A DNA stretch of 64,000 bases from Granulibacter bethesdensis (GTDB lineage: Bacteria; Pseudomonadota; Alphaproteobacteria; Acetobacterales; Acetobacteraceae). The stretch's first letter is position 1, and every line of letters starts with the position of its first letter. Where the stretch lies: assembly GCF_001889525.1 (NCBI RefSeq), contig NZ_CP018192.1, positions 842,501-906,500 on the forward strand, written 5' to 3'. Below, in pieces: positions 11,217 to 21,018 of this stretch. The notes beneath the pieces were generated by a model. It saw only the letters and a program-made list of their open reading frames with translations. It ran no database searches and was not told the origin of the DNA. The translations under genes were made by a program, and so were the position numbers.

Positions 11217-14200
11217 TTATGGTTCAGCCGGTAATGGCAGGATCAACCCACCCGGTTCATCACTGTCAGCAGAGATACCGTCCAGAATCCACGGATGGCG
11301 GCTGCGCATATCGTTGATCAGATCTGTCTGATTCCGGCTTTTGTTCGTTGTCGTACGAAGCATGGATTCGCCATGCACACGATAAAATCCAAGAATTTTA
11401 TCGAGATGCTTCCCATACCATCCGTATTCAGCCATCCGGCACCACAGATCATAATCTTCCCAGCCCAGTGGCATGCGCTTATAGCCACCGATATGGGCCC
11501 ATGCGGACAGCCTGATCAGGGCTGTTGCATCAATGAAATTGCCGGGTCGGAAGATGGCGGGATTATAATCCCGTGCACTGAAGATCCCGTCGCCATCGTC
11601 GAATTCCTGCAGGGACGGATAGACATAGGCTGCATCCGTATCCTTGATGGCCTCATAAAGTCGTACGGCGGCTTCCGGCATCAGCTTGTTATCGGCATCC
11701 AGTGGCAGCACGAACAGCGTTTCCGCGGCGTTGAAGCCGGCATTGCGCGTCAGGCTCAGACCTTGATTCGTCTTGTTTTTCAGGAGCACTGCCCGACCGA
11801 AGCGGGCGGCATTGGTTTCCATCCAGTAACGCACGACTTCCAGAGAATCATCGGTTGAACAGTCATCAACGACAACCAGATGCAGCTGCTCGACTGTCTG
11901 ATCGCGTACAGATTCCAGCGCCTCCAGTATGTACTGGCGATAGTTGTAGACGGGAATGATAACCGTCATTTCCGCATCCCGCAGGCTGTCATGGAAGAAG
12001 ACAGTTTCTGTTTCGGGAATTTCCGGAAGCGGATGCGGCCATGCCTGCCGATGTTTTATTTCCCGCTCAAAGGCCCATGCCGCCGCACGGCCCGGGCGCA
12101 GCATCTGGTCAAGCCAGCCAGCCACAAGTTCGGTGCGCCCGTCAGGACCATAGCGCCAGAGCACATCATGATATGCTGCCCGAGCCATATCCCGACGCGC
12201 GTCAGGATTATTGAGCAGTCGATCAAGCGCATCCGCCCATTCCTGCGGACTGTCCGCCAGCATACCAGTGACCCCATGGCGGATTGCATCACGATATGGC
12301 ACAGTTGGGGAAGCGATGGTTGGCACCCCGACAAGAGCCGCTTCGAAATACTTCAGCTCGCTCTTGGCCTCACAAAAAACGTTTCCGACTTCCAGCGGTG
12401 CCAGATTGATGTCGAAACGCGCTATTTCAGTGGGGAGATTTTCGAGTGGCACCAGTTCGCGCCATTCAATTTGGTGTTCCATGGCATGCAGGTCGGGGAA
12501 TTCCTCAATATCCATGGCAGGCCACGGACCACGCCGGAACAGAACCAGACGACGATCCGGATCAGCCTTCAGGGCTGCCGCAACGATGGAAGCAATCTGG
12601 GCAAAATCTTTCTGATGAGTGCGGCTTCCCCCTGCATAGCCGATGCGCACCAGCGGCGTCTGCCCATGTACATGGCGTGTGCGAACAGCGTTGCGCGATG
12701 TGCTCCATGTCGATTCCACAAAGCCATTCGGGATCAGGAAGGTGGCTTTCTGCCGCCGGTGCATTCTGGCGGCCATTGGCAGGGTTGGGGCTGTGCAGAA
12801 ATCCGCAATGCGCATCATCTGCTGCACGCGGGAAAAGAGCCGCTTGACGTCTTTTTCAGCGTAATTTTGGGAGCGGATCCCGTCGATAATGTTCTTTTCC
12901 GCAAAAGCAGGTTCAAACATCAGATCGTCACAGTCGAAGACGATCGGTAGCTTGCGACCATTGGCACGGTGGAAAATAATTTCCGTATCAGGCGTCCATT
13001 GGCTGCGCCAAATATAGATAATATCAGCTTCGGCCATTTCATGGCCGTCTCTGGCTTCGGGAATGGTGCAAATGGTAGCCCTGCCGCCCGCAGCGCGGAT
13101 GGCTTCGGCAAAATAAACGACCCGATAGAAATGCCCTGCCGTATGTGGCTCACCAGAGATACACAGAACGTAGGGCTTACGTTTGTCGTTTGCCGTTAAT
13201 ACTGGCGGCTGAATGACTTCGTCAGGTTCGGAGGCGTTGTCTGCTTCTATGTCGTATTCCGCGATGACTGGTTCCGGCTCTTTGACGGGCGCTTCGGCAT
13301 GGGAGGAGGGCGCGATCTGGCGCTGTTCGCTTCTGCCATGCAGCTCATAATGCTCCAGCGCCGTCAAACCGGCACTGATCGAATCCGGATAACGCCGGAT
13401 ATAGAACGTTGTAGAGAAATCTGGTCCGGGATCCCGTTCTTCCCGGGTTCCGTACAGAATATAATGGATAACCGGATCAGTTTTACTGCTATCCAGATCC
13501 TGATATGTATCCAGATACCAACGCGCATCGAACAGAGGACTATCCTTGATAATGCGATAGGCACGTTTAATCTGTTTTCTGTTGCGATATCGGACCATCA
13601 ATGATGAAGGCACGATTTTTTGTATAACACTTGAAAATAACGAGCGCTGAGGCTGTTGCTGGGCGATGGCCAGGCGCATCCGCAGCAGGCCGGCTTCTTC
13701 CAGATGGAGATCCCGTTCACGCTGCAATGCCTGTGCATGGTTGGCGGCATCGGCGAGCTGTAGATGAGCATGCGCAATCTGATGATGAGCGTTATCCAGC
13801 TGCTGACGGATATTTTCGGATTGCTGGCTGGCATTCTGCAGGGCATTCCAGGTCTGGCGAAGCTCATGCTCCACCACGGCAAGTGTTTGCCGGGTATTGA
13901 TCAGGGCAGCCCGTGTGGTGCCCCGTTCCTGTTCAACCCATTTCAGACGCCGATATTGTTCGGCAATAATCTGATGATCTTTGGCGAAGCCTGCCTGAAT
14001 ATCCGCGATCTCAGCTTCCCGATGCTCCTTGAGCGCTTTCAGCTCGTCAAGCTGGGCGTAGATTTTTCTGTCCAGATCACTGGTATGGATAAAAAGACTT
14101 TCCGGCGTTTCGGGAAGAGGATCATCCGAAGCAATGGCCAGCAGGTAGGTCGCACGCGGCAGGCCGTTGGAGGCTTCAGCATGCAGGTCGCCACGGTGTT

Positions 14201-14852
14201 CGATCACCAGCGGCAGCGGACTGGCAGGCATGGCCAGTCCGGGCAAAGCCGGAATTTGTTCGGCTGCAATCGCGCTGCCAATGAAGGCGCGTTGCCCCAT
14301 GGAGCGGACATGCCTGAAATTCGATAACAGCAGGGAATGAAATTCAAGCCGCGTCAGTTCGTGCACATGGTGCGGGTTGGATCCCTGGTCAGGGGGAGAA
14401 TAAATATCACGTTCTGGGCTGGAAATGATCAGCAGGCCGCCAGGACGCAACACTCTGCGCAACTCGGCCATAAAAGATTGATGGTCGAATAAATGCTCTA
14501 TAGTTTCAAAAGAAACTATTCTATCAACTGAGTGGTCCGGCAATGGAATGGCAATTCCACTGCCTTCCAAGAAAGTGAGGTTGGGGCGGTGGTAGTGCAA
14601 ACGAGAATGGGCAATGGCATCATGAGCGATGTCTACCCCGGTGACGGAGCGTGCTACCTGGGCCAGAATAGCCGTCCCATATCCTTCGCCAGAGGCAATA
14701 TCGAGCACATCCAGCCCACGGCAGAAATGCCGGGCCAGATAATAGCGGTGCAAATGTTCAATTTCGATGCGGCCAGATACGGTCGAGGTAAAGCGCTCAC
14801 CGGTAAATTCGAGGCCATCGCTGGCTCGTTCCTGGCGGAAGATTTCTCCCAA
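11217..14852 (-). CDS. Giant methyltransferase / coiled-coil / GT4 / GT2 fusion protein
   Basis: A 1211-residue multifunctional glycan enzyme. Residues about 1-230 are a class I SAM methyltransferase (VLDIASGEGYGTAI at about 49, SFETIEHLF at about 112). Residues about 265-395 are a long Gln/Arg/Leu-rich coiled coil. Residues about 440-505 hold a short repeat seen between domains of rhamnan-type synthases (ARWYLDTYQDLD...). Residues about 557-920 are a GT4-like glycosyltransferase (IGYAGGSRTHQKD; CEAKSELKYFEAALVGVPTI). Residues about 960-1195 are a GT2 domain (MTVIIPVYNYRQY, VVVDDCSTDDS, LDADN, GWEDYDLWCRM). The start is TTG 14852, backed by GGGGAG 7 bases upstream. It is divergent from the other giant glycosyltransferase gene and leads the acyltransferase operon. 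It may build and methyl-cap a polysaccharide chain; substrates are unknown. Confidence 0.85.
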   Translation of the reverse strand: MGEIFRQERASDGLEFTGERFTSTVSGRIEIEHLHRYYLARHFCRGLDVLDIASGEGYGTAILAQVARSVTGVDIAHDAIAHSRLHYHRPNLTFLEGSGIAIPLPDHSVDRIVSFETIEHLFDHQSFMAELRRVLRPGGLLIISSPERDIYSPPDQGSNPHHVHELTRLEFHSLLLSNFRHVRSMGQRAFIGSAIAAEQIPALPGLAMPASPLPLVIEHRGDLHAEASNGLPRATYLLAIASDDPLPETPESLFIHTSDLDRKIYAQLDELKALKEHREAEIADIQAGFAKDHQIIAEQYRRLKWVEQERGTTRAALINTRQTLAVVEHELRQTWNALQNASQQSENIRQQLDNAHHQIAHAHLQLADAANHAQALQRERDLHLEEAGLLRMRLAIAQQQPQRSLFSSVIQKIVPSSLMVRYRNRKQIKRAYRIIKDSPLFDARWYLDTYQDLDSSKTDPVIHYILYGTREERDPGPDFSTTFYIRRYPDSISAGLTALEHYELHGRSEQRQIAPSSHAEAPVKEPEPVIAEYDIEADNASEPDEVIQPPVLTANDKRKPYVLCISGEPHTAGHFYRVVYFAEAIRAAGGRATICTIPEARDGHEMAEADIIYIWRSQWTPDTEIIFHRANGRKLPIVFDCDDLMFEPAFAEKNIIDGIRSQNYAEKDVKRLFSRVQQMMRIADFCTAPTLPMAARMHRRQKATFLIPNGFVESTWSTSRNAVRTRHVHGQTPLVRIGYAGGSRTHQKDFAQIASIVAAALKADPDRRLVLFRRGPWPAMDIEEFPDLHAMEHQIEWRELVPLENLPTEIARFDINLAPLEVGNVFCEAKSELKYFEAALVGVPTIASPTVPYRDAIRHGVTGMLADSPQEWADALDRLLNNPDARRDMARAAYHDVLWRYGPDGRTELVAGWLDQMLRPGRAAAWAFEREIKHRQAWPHPLPEIPETETVFFHDSLRDAEMTVIIPVYNYRQYILEALESVRDQTVEQLHLVVVDDCSTDDSLEVVRYWMETNAARFGRAVLLKNKTNQGLSLTRNAGFNAAETLFVLPLDADNKLMPEAAVRLYEAIKDTDAAYVYPSLQEFDDGDGIFSARDYNPAIFRPGNFIDATALIRLSAWAHIGGYKRMPLGWEDYDLWCRMAEYGWYGKHLDKILGFYRVHGESMLRTTTNKSRNQTDLINDMRSRHPWILDGISADSDEPGGLILPLPAEP

Positions 14853-14964
14853 CCGTTTTCTCCCCTTACAGATGCTTTGTTATTAAATATGCAAGCTATC
14901 AAACCTGTATATTCCTGCCGTGACATGCGATCATGTGCAAGTGCGGTTCCTCTGACTATCCTGT
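14853..14964. promoter_or_regulatory. Divergent promoter region between two giant glycosyltransferase genes
   Basis: A 112-base gap between oppositely oriented genes must carry both promoters. It contains AT-rich stretches (TTATTAAATATGCAAG near 14880-14895) against a GC-rich background. I cannot assign individual boxes or an operator. Confidence 0.5.
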
Positions 14965-17900
14965 TTGTTGGGGGATGTGAACATTAAGGGCTTTTACACT
15001 TTGTCTGGCCAGCTATCGACTGAAGCAGAACTTGACCTTTTACGCGAAGAGCTGGCTCAGGCCAGGCTTTCAGAGGCTGAGTTAAGGGCGCAGGTGGCCG
15101 TCTTGACGGCTCAACTGGACATGGTCCGGATATCAGGGCTGGCCCGTCAGCAGGATAGCAGGCCGGATTGGGGGCGGCTGCGCAGAAAGATATCAAGGGA
15201 TTTAAAGCGTTCAGCTAGCAGGCTGCTGGGCAAATCACCCTTTCCATCGTCACGCGGGCCTGATGTGCCTGTGCTTCGGATCGACAAAGACATTTTCCGG
15301 GAGCACGCCCGGCAGGAGCTGGAAAATTTTCTGGCTTCGGAGGAGCGCCTTATTTTCTATGGCGGTGAGACTCCGGACATCTCGATTGTGCTGGTGCTTT
15401 ATAATCAGGCGCCCCTGACCTACCGATGCCTGCGTTCGATCATGGAGCATGCTGCTCCTCTACAGGTGCGAGTCGTCATTGCAGATAATGCGTCGTCTGA
15501 TGAGACATCGCGTCTGCTGGACCGCATTGATGGGGCAGTGATCCTCAGGAACAAGGATAACCTCCATTTCCTGCGGGGGGTCAATCTGGCGGCAGACCAT
15601 GCGGCGGGTCCGGGACTGCTGCTGCTCAACAATGATGCCATACTGCGGCCGGGAACCTTGCAGGCGGCATGGAACGCATTGAACGCTGCACCGGATATCG
15701 GAGCGGTTGGCGGCCCCATTATTCTGCCGGACGGCACCCTGCAGGAAGCCGGAAGCATTATCTGGAGCGACGGCACCTGCCTTGGCTATGGAAGGGGGCG
15801 GAGTCCTCTGGAAGCGGAATTCCAGTTCAGGCGTGACGTGGATTATTGCTCCGGCGCTTTCCTGCTGGTGCGGAGAAAGGCTTTCGAGGCGCTGGGAAGG
15901 CTGGATACGGCCTTTGCGCCCGCTTATTACGAGGAAACCGATTTCTGCATGAGGCTGCGGGAAGCCGGATACAGAATCGTGTACGAACCTGATGCGGCGA
16001 TTGATCACTTCGAGTTTGCCAGCGCGGCCTCTTCCGACTCGGCGCTGGCATTGCAGGCAACCAACCATGAACGTTTCAGAACCCGGCATCAGGAAACATT
16101 GAAGCGCGAGCATTATGCTCCTGGAACCGATCCCCTGTTTGCCCGCGCCCGGGACAGTGGAAAGGGCCGTGTACTGGTTATTGACGACCGCGTTCCGTTT
16201 CCGTCCCTCGGCGCAGGCTATCCCCGTGCGGCAGAATTGACTCTGGCTCTGGTCGCGGAGGGTTGGTCGGTTACCTATTATCCGCTTTTAACCCCCAACG
16301 ATTCCTGGGACGAAATCTACGCTCTGTTTCCGCGGGAGGTAGAGATTGCCCTGAATGAAGGGGTGGATGGGCTACGCAGCCTGATGGATAAGCGGGATGG
16401 CTATTACGACACGATTTTCGTCAGCCGCCCCCATAATATGCGGCTGTTTCTGGAACACATTTCCGCCCGCCCGTCTGCCCGCCTGATTTATGATGCGGAG
16501 GCAGTTTTCGCGCAGCGCAGCATTCTCCAGATGACGCTGGAAGGTCATCCTCCCGGCGCAGCCAGAAGAAAGGAGATGCTGGAGGCGGAAATGAGCATGG
16601 CCCGTCTGGCGGACCGTATTGTCACCGTCTCTCCGCATGAGAAAATTCTGTTCACGCAGGGAGGCTGTGCGGATGTCCATGTGCTGGGCCATGCACAGGC
16701 ACCGGCCCCTACCGTAAACGGCTTCAATCAGAGATCGGGTTATCTGTTCGTCGGCGCGCTTGATGACGATCCATCCCCCAATCTGGACAGCCTGCTGTGG
16801 TTTGCCAGCGATGTCATGCCTCTATTGGCCAGAGCAATGCCGGAGAACTGGACCCTCCAGGTGGCGGGCCGTGCAGGCGCACGCCGTGCCAAGTCGCTTC
16901 AGGGGGACCGTATTGCTATATTGGGCAGAGTCGAGGATCTGGACGCGCTTTACGAGACGACCAGGGTTTTTATTGCACCTACCCGCTATGCGGCCGGTAT
17001 TCCCTTAAAAGTCTGCGAGGCTGCGGCGCGCGGGGTTCCTGTCGTGGCCACAGGCCTGCTGGCGCGCCAGCTCGGCTGGACGCATGAGAAAGAGTTGCTG
17101 GTTGCCGATAACGCGGAGCAATTTGCAGAAGCCTGCGCTCGTCTGTATCGCGATCAGGCTCTGTGGGAACGGCTTCGCCAGGCCGCCATGAAGCGTGTTG
17201 AGCAGGAATACAGCCCCGATTTCTTCAGAAACCGGGTGGCGGAGATCATGTCCCCTGCCATAGAGAGCCATGCTCTGCGGCATGTGCCGGATGCATGGCC
17301 TGTGACGGCTTCCGCACTGGTCGACACGGTGGCAGCGGATGGTAGGCAGGCGCCAAGCAGAATGGCAGTTGCCCGTTATCAGGCGTATCGTGTCCTGAGG
17401 ATTTTGCGGGGGGCCAGACAGTATGCAGTACGTCATGGCCTATCGAAAACGATCCAGCGTGCGTGGCTTGAGATTCTGAAACGCGTCGGGAAGCGTAATT
17501 TCAGTCTCTGGAGGCAGTTTTACGATACGCTGGATGACAAGGATATTTCGGCCATCCATCGGCATATGGCCAAATTGGTGGAGCGTCCGACCTTCGATGT
17601 GCGCATGCGCTGGGATGGTGATGAGGCCGCGCTGCGGGCTTGTGTGACGTCGTTGCAGGAGCAAGCATATCAACGCTGGACGATGCTGCTGCTGTCAGCG
17701 CCCGGTACTTCTCCACTCCCTGAGTGGTGGCAGGCGCTGGCGCGGGAGGACAGCCGATTCTCCTCATTGCTGCCTGCTGGAAAAATAAGACGGCGCTTTT
17801 ACACGGTGCTTCTGGAGCCGGGGGATCAGTTACGCTCCCATGCCCTGTATCTGCTGGCGGCCGAAGCGGATCAGGCACCGGGTGCCGTCATGCTCTACAC

Positions 17901-19122
17901 GGATGACGAGATTGCCGGGACAGAGGTTCAACCGCATTTCTATCCTGAATGGTCCGAGGAAAGCCTGCGTGACCCCTGCGCGCTGGATGGTCTGGTGGCC
18001 ATTAGAAGCGATCTGCTGCCTGATGGCGATCTGCTGACCGGGGCGCTGTGGCGGCATCGTGTGTGGGCACAGGCGGTGGCTGGTGCTGAACCGACAGAGG
18101 TAAGCCATATAGCCCATATTGCCATCCAGCGAAGGGTTCGGGCGGCCCCTGACCGGTCGGAATGGCTTGACACTCTACAGGCGCAATGCCCGGACGGAGC
18201 ACAGATTGTCGATGCACCGCATGGGCCGCGCATTGTCTATCAGCTGCCCAAGCAGCCGCCGCTGGTCAGTATCATTATTCCTACCAAGGACCAGGCGGCA
18301 CTCGTGCGCCAATGCGTCGAAGGACTGCTTTACAGGACGGACTATCCTGCGATTGAGGTGATCATCGTCGATAATGGCAGTGTTGAGCCTGCGACAGCTC
18401 GTGTTCTGAAGGCCCTGCAGGATGACGATGACCGTGTCTCGGTTCTGCGTGATGAGAGCCCCTTCAATTATTCAGCCCTCAACAACAAGGCGGCCAGGCT
18501 GACGAAAGGCGCGGTCATCGCTCTGGTCAATAATGACATTGTGGTGAGGGAGCCGGGCTGGCTGCGGGAGATGGTGTCGCAACTGCTGCGACCGAATGTC
18601 GGTGTGGTGGGGGCCAAGCTGCTCTATGGCAATGGAACGGTGCAGCATGCCGGGGTGATCACGGGCTTGCATGGCGGTGTGGCATCCCATGTTTTCCGGC
18701 AAAGTCCCCCCGATGCCGAAGGCTATGATCGTCGGCTTGTCCGTGTGCAGGATATGTCCTGCGTAACGGCGGCCTGCATGGTGATCAGGCGTGATGTGTT
18801 CGAAACTGTAGGGGGGCTGGACGAGAAAAACCTGCCTGTTTCCTACAATGACGTCGATTTCTGCCTGCGGGTGAAACAGGCTGGATGGCGTGTCCTTTGG
18901 ACCCCTCATGCGGTGCTGGATCATCTGGAATCTATCAGCCGTGGTGAAGACACACAGCAATCAAACGCCGAGCGTGCACATCGGGAGTATCTCTATATGC
19001 TGCGGCAGTGGGAGCATGTGCTGGGGCAGGATCCCACCTACAACCCCAATCTGTCATTGCAGACGGAGTTCACGCTTTCCTATCCGCCCCGTATCCGTAA
19101 GCCTTGGTATCGCTACAAGTAA
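14965..19122 (+). CDS. Giant GT2 / GT4 / GT2 glycosyltransferase
   Basis: A 1385-residue protein with at least three sugar-transfer modules. A short coiled coil (about 18-50) is followed by GT2 domain 1 (about 138-400: ISIVLVLYNQAP, VVIADNASSDET, LLLLNNDA, YYEETDFCMRL). A GT4 domain follows (about 400-765: FVGALDDDPSPNLDSLLW; GIPLKVCEAAARGVPVVATG). A region at about 830-1080 looks like a degenerate GT2 half, retaining LYTDDEIAG but no clear nucleotide site. GT2 domain 2 is at about 1099-1350 (LVSIIIPTKDQAALV, VIIVDNGS, ALVNNDIVV, SYNDVDFCLRV). The start is uncertain: TTG 14965, TTG 14968 and GTG 14977 are all possible and none has a well-spaced ribosome site. It probably polymerises a heteropolysaccharide with its divergent neighbour. 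Confidence 0.83.
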   Translation: MLGDVNIKGFYTLSGQLSTEAELDLLREELAQARLSEAELRAQVAVLTAQLDMVRISGLARQQDSRPDWGRLRRKISRDLKRSASRLLGKSPFPSSRGPDVPVLRIDKDIFREHARQELENFLASEERLIFYGGETPDISIVLVLYNQAPLTYRCLRSIMEHAAPLQVRVVIADNASSDETSRLLDRIDGAVILRNKDNLHFLRGVNLAADHAAGPGLLLLNNDAILRPGTLQAAWNALNAAPDIGAVGGPIILPDGTLQEAGSIIWSDGTCLGYGRGRSPLEAEFQFRRDVDYCSGAFLLVRRKAFEALGRLDTAFAPAYYEETDFCMRLREAGYRIVYEPDAAIDHFEFASAASSDSALALQATNHERFRTRHQETLKREHYAPGTDPLFARARDSGKGRVLVIDDRVPFPSLGAGYPRAAELTLALVAEGWSVTYYPLLTPNDSWDEIYALFPREVEIALNEGVDGLRSLMDKRDGYYDTIFVSRPHNMRLFLEHISARPSARLIYDAEAVFAQRSILQMTLEGHPPGAARRKEMLEAEMSMARLADRIVTVSPHEKILFTQGGCADVHVLGHAQAPAPTVNGFNQRSGYLFVGALDDDPSPNLDSLLWFASDVMPLLARAMPENWTLQVAGRAGARRAKSLQGDRIAILGRVEDLDALYETTRVFIAPTRYAAGIPLKVCEAAARGVPVVATGLLARQLGWTHEKELLVADNAEQFAEACARLYRDQALWERLRQAAMKRVEQEYSPDFFRNRVAEIMSPAIESHALRHVPDAWPVTASALVDTVAADGRQAPSRMAVARYQAYRVLRILRGARQYAVRHGLSKTIQRAWLEILKRVGKRNFSLWRQFYDTLDDKDISAIHRHMAKLVERPTFDVRMRWDGDEAALRACVTSLQEQAYQRWTMLLLSAPGTSPLPEWWQALAREDSRFSSLLPAGKIRRRFYTVLLEPGDQLRSHALYLLAAEADQAPGAVMLYTDDEIAGTEVQPHFYPEWSEESLRDPCALDGLVAIRSDLLPDGDLLTGALWRHRVWAQAVAGAEPTEVSHIAHIAIQRRVRAAPDRSEWLDTLQAQCPDGAQIVDAPHGPRIVYQLPKQPPLVSIIIPTKDQAALVRQCVEGLLYRTDYPAIEVIIVDNGSVEPATARVLKALQDDDDRVSVLRDESPFNYSALNNKAARLTKGAVIALVNNDIVVREPGWLREMVSQLLRPNVGVVGAKLLYGNGTVQHAGVITGLHGGVASHVFRQSPPDAEGYDRRLVRVQDMSCVTAACMVIRRDVFETVGGLDEKNLPVSYNDVDFCLRVKQAGWRVLWTPHAVLDHLESISRGEDTQQSNAERAHREYLYMLRQWEHVLGQDPTYNPNLSLQTEFTLSYPPRIRKPWYRYK

Positions 19123-19129
19123 GAGATTC

Positions 19130-20953
19130 TCAGCCTTGCTCAAGCTGTTCCTTGAGCAAGGCAATGTTCAGCCAGCGTTCTTCCGTCTCAGCCAGCGTTG
19201 CCTCGGCGGTGGCCAGCGCTTCCGACGTTTTCGAGAAGGTGGCCGGGTCTTTCCGGAACAGATCTGCATCCTCCAGCTTGCTTCGTAGACGGGCGATCTC
19301 CTCTTCCAACACGGCGATTTTGGCGGGCAACGTATCGAAGGCATGCTGGTCTTTATAGGATAGCCTGCCCTTTGGTGACGGTGTTCTGGCGGCAGCCTGG
19401 GCCGGTTTGATACGGAGAGTCGCCGGTTTTCCGGTCATGCCGGATACGGGGGCATCGCCAACGCCCTGACCGCGCTGTGCCACCATATCACTGTAGCCAC
19501 CGGCATATTCTGTCCAGACGCCATTGCCTTCCGCGACCACGATGCTGCCGACAGTGCGATCCAGAAAATCACGGTCGTGGCTGACGATGATGACGGTGCC
19601 GGGATGATCGGCGATGATTTCCTGAAGCAGTTCCAGAGTTTCAAGGTCAAGGTCGTTGGTCGGTTCGTCCAGCACCAGCAGATTGCACGGCTTGGCCAGT
19701 GCCCGGGCCAGCATAAGCCGTCCGCGTTCCCCACCTGACAGCACGCCGACCGGTGTGCGGGCCTGTTCCGGTTTGAACAGGAAATCCTTCATATAGCCGA
19801 TGACATGGCGACTTTGGCCGTTGACGATGACCTGATCGCCGCGCCCTTCGGTCAGCGTGTCGGCAAGGGTGCGGCTATCGTCCAGACTGGCACGGCGCTG
19901 GTCGAGCGTTTCGACCACCAGATTGGTGCCCAGCTTGATCGTACCTGTATCGGGTTCGAGCGTGCCGGTCAGGAGGGAGAGGAGGGTTGTTTTCCCCGCG
20001 CCATTGCGTCCGACGATGCCGATCCGATCTCCACGCAGAATACGCAGGGTCAATGTGTTGATGACGGTTTTATCAGCGAAGCTTTTGGAGATGTCCTCGG
20101 CATCGATCACGATTTTGCCAGATAGCTGGGCATCCGCCGCGTTCATCTTGAGTGATGACTGGCCGGGTCTGGTCTCCTTGAACCGTGCCCGGAGGGAATG
20201 CAGATCACCCAGCCGTTTCTGGTTGCGTTTGCGCCGGGCCGTCACACCGTAGCGGAGCCAGTCTTCTTCCATGGCGATCTTGCGGCCGAGCTTGTGGTGA
20301 TCGCGCTCTTCCTGCTCCAGCACCTGATCACGCCATTCCTCGAAATGGGAAAAGCCCTGATCCAGCCGGCGCGTGATGCCGCCATCAATCCAGACGATGG
20401 AGCGGGAGAGATCGGTCAGCAGTTTCCGGTCATGGCTGATCAATACCAATGCTCCGCGCATGGATTTCAGCTCGGCCTCCAGCCATTCGATGGCGGGGAG
20501 ATCAAGATGATTGGTCGGCTCGTCCAGCAGCAGAATGTCGGGATCGGGGGCAAGCGCCCGCGCCAACGCGGCGCGGCGTACCTCCCCACCGGAGAGGTTG
20601 ACGGGCATGCGCTCCCCATCCAGTCCCAGCTGCTCCAGCAGATAGGCGGCACGATATGGGTCGTCGGAAGGGCCTTGCCCGGCAGTCACATAATCCAGCA
20701 GCGTAGCATGGCCGCTCAGATCGGGTTCCTGCGGCAGATAGCGCACAGTCGTGCTTGGCTGCACGAAACAGGTACCGCTATCCGGCTTCAGCAATCCGGC
20801 GGCGACCTTGAGGAAGGTGGATTTACCGGAGCCGTTGCGCCCGACCAGACATAACCGGTCACCGGCAGCAACATTGAGTTCCGCCCCGGTCAGCAGCGGC
20901 GCGCTGCCCAAAGACAGATGAATATCGCTCAGAAGAAGAAGAGGAGGGGCCAT
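19130..20953 (-). CDS. uup: ABC-F family ATPase, Uup-like
   Basis: A 607-residue soluble protein with two ABC ATPase domains and no membrane segment, the ABC-F layout. Domain 1 has Walker A GRNGSGKST, signature LSGGEVRRAALARAL and Walker B LLLDEPTNHLD. Domain 2 has GRNGAGKTT, LSGGERGRLMLARAL and LVLDEPTNDLD. The C-terminal 70 residues form a coiled coil (ALATAEATLAETEER), as in Uup, which binds DNA and ribosomes. I chose ATG 20953 over an upstream TTG at 21004. It lies 65 bases downstream of otsA on the same strand and may be read through from the trehalose operon, though no shared function is evident. Confidence 0.88.
   Translation of the reverse strand: MAPPLLLLSDIHLSLGSAPLLTGAELNVAAGDRLCLVGRNGSGKSTFLKVAAGLLKPDSGTCFVQPSTTVRYLPQEPDLSGHATLLDYVTAGQGPSDDPYRAAYLLEQLGLDGERMPVNLSGGEVRRAALARALAPDPDILLLDEPTNHLDLPAIEWLEAELKSMRGALVLISHDRKLLTDLSRSIVWIDGGITRRLDQGFSHFEEWRDQVLEQEERDHHKLGRKIAMEEDWLRYGVTARRKRNQKRLGDLHSLRARFKETRPGQSSLKMNAADAQLSGKIVIDAEDISKSFADKTVINTLTLRILRGDRIGIVGRNGAGKTTLLSLLTGTLEPDTGTIKLGTNLVVETLDQRRASLDDSRTLADTLTEGRGDQVIVNGQSRHVIGYMKDFLFKPEQARTPVGVLSGGERGRLMLARALAKPCNLLVLDEPTNDLDLETLELLQEIIADHPGTVIIVSHDRDFLDRTVGSIVVAEGNGVWTEYAGGYSDMVAQRGQGVGDAPVSGMTGKPATLRIKPAQAAARTPSPKGRLSYKDQHAFDTLPAKIAVLEEEIARLRSKLEDADLFRKDPATFSKTSEALATAEATLAETEERWLNIALLKEQLEQG
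19133..19162. other. Perfect 12-bp inverted repeat at the convergent gene ends
   Basis: GCCTTGCTCAAG (19133-19144) and CTTGAGCAAGGC (19151-19162) are exactly complementary with a 6-nt loop. It covers the last codons of the minus-strand ABC-F gene and begins 10 bases after the stop of the plus-strand glycosyltransferase. There is no T-tract on either side, so it is not a classical intrinsic terminator, but it could stop or protect converging transcripts. Confidence 0.6.
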
Positions 20954-21018
20954 GGCCCCGCTTTTACGCCCTGTATCAGCCGGTTGGCGAGAGGGGGCTG
21001 CCAACCGTATTCAGCCAT

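Noticed and set aside
11880-12950. 356-residue plus-strand frame antisense to the 1211-residue glycosyltransferase
   Set aside because: It is the mirror of GC-rich coding DNA; the minus strand has clear GT4 and GT2 motifs.
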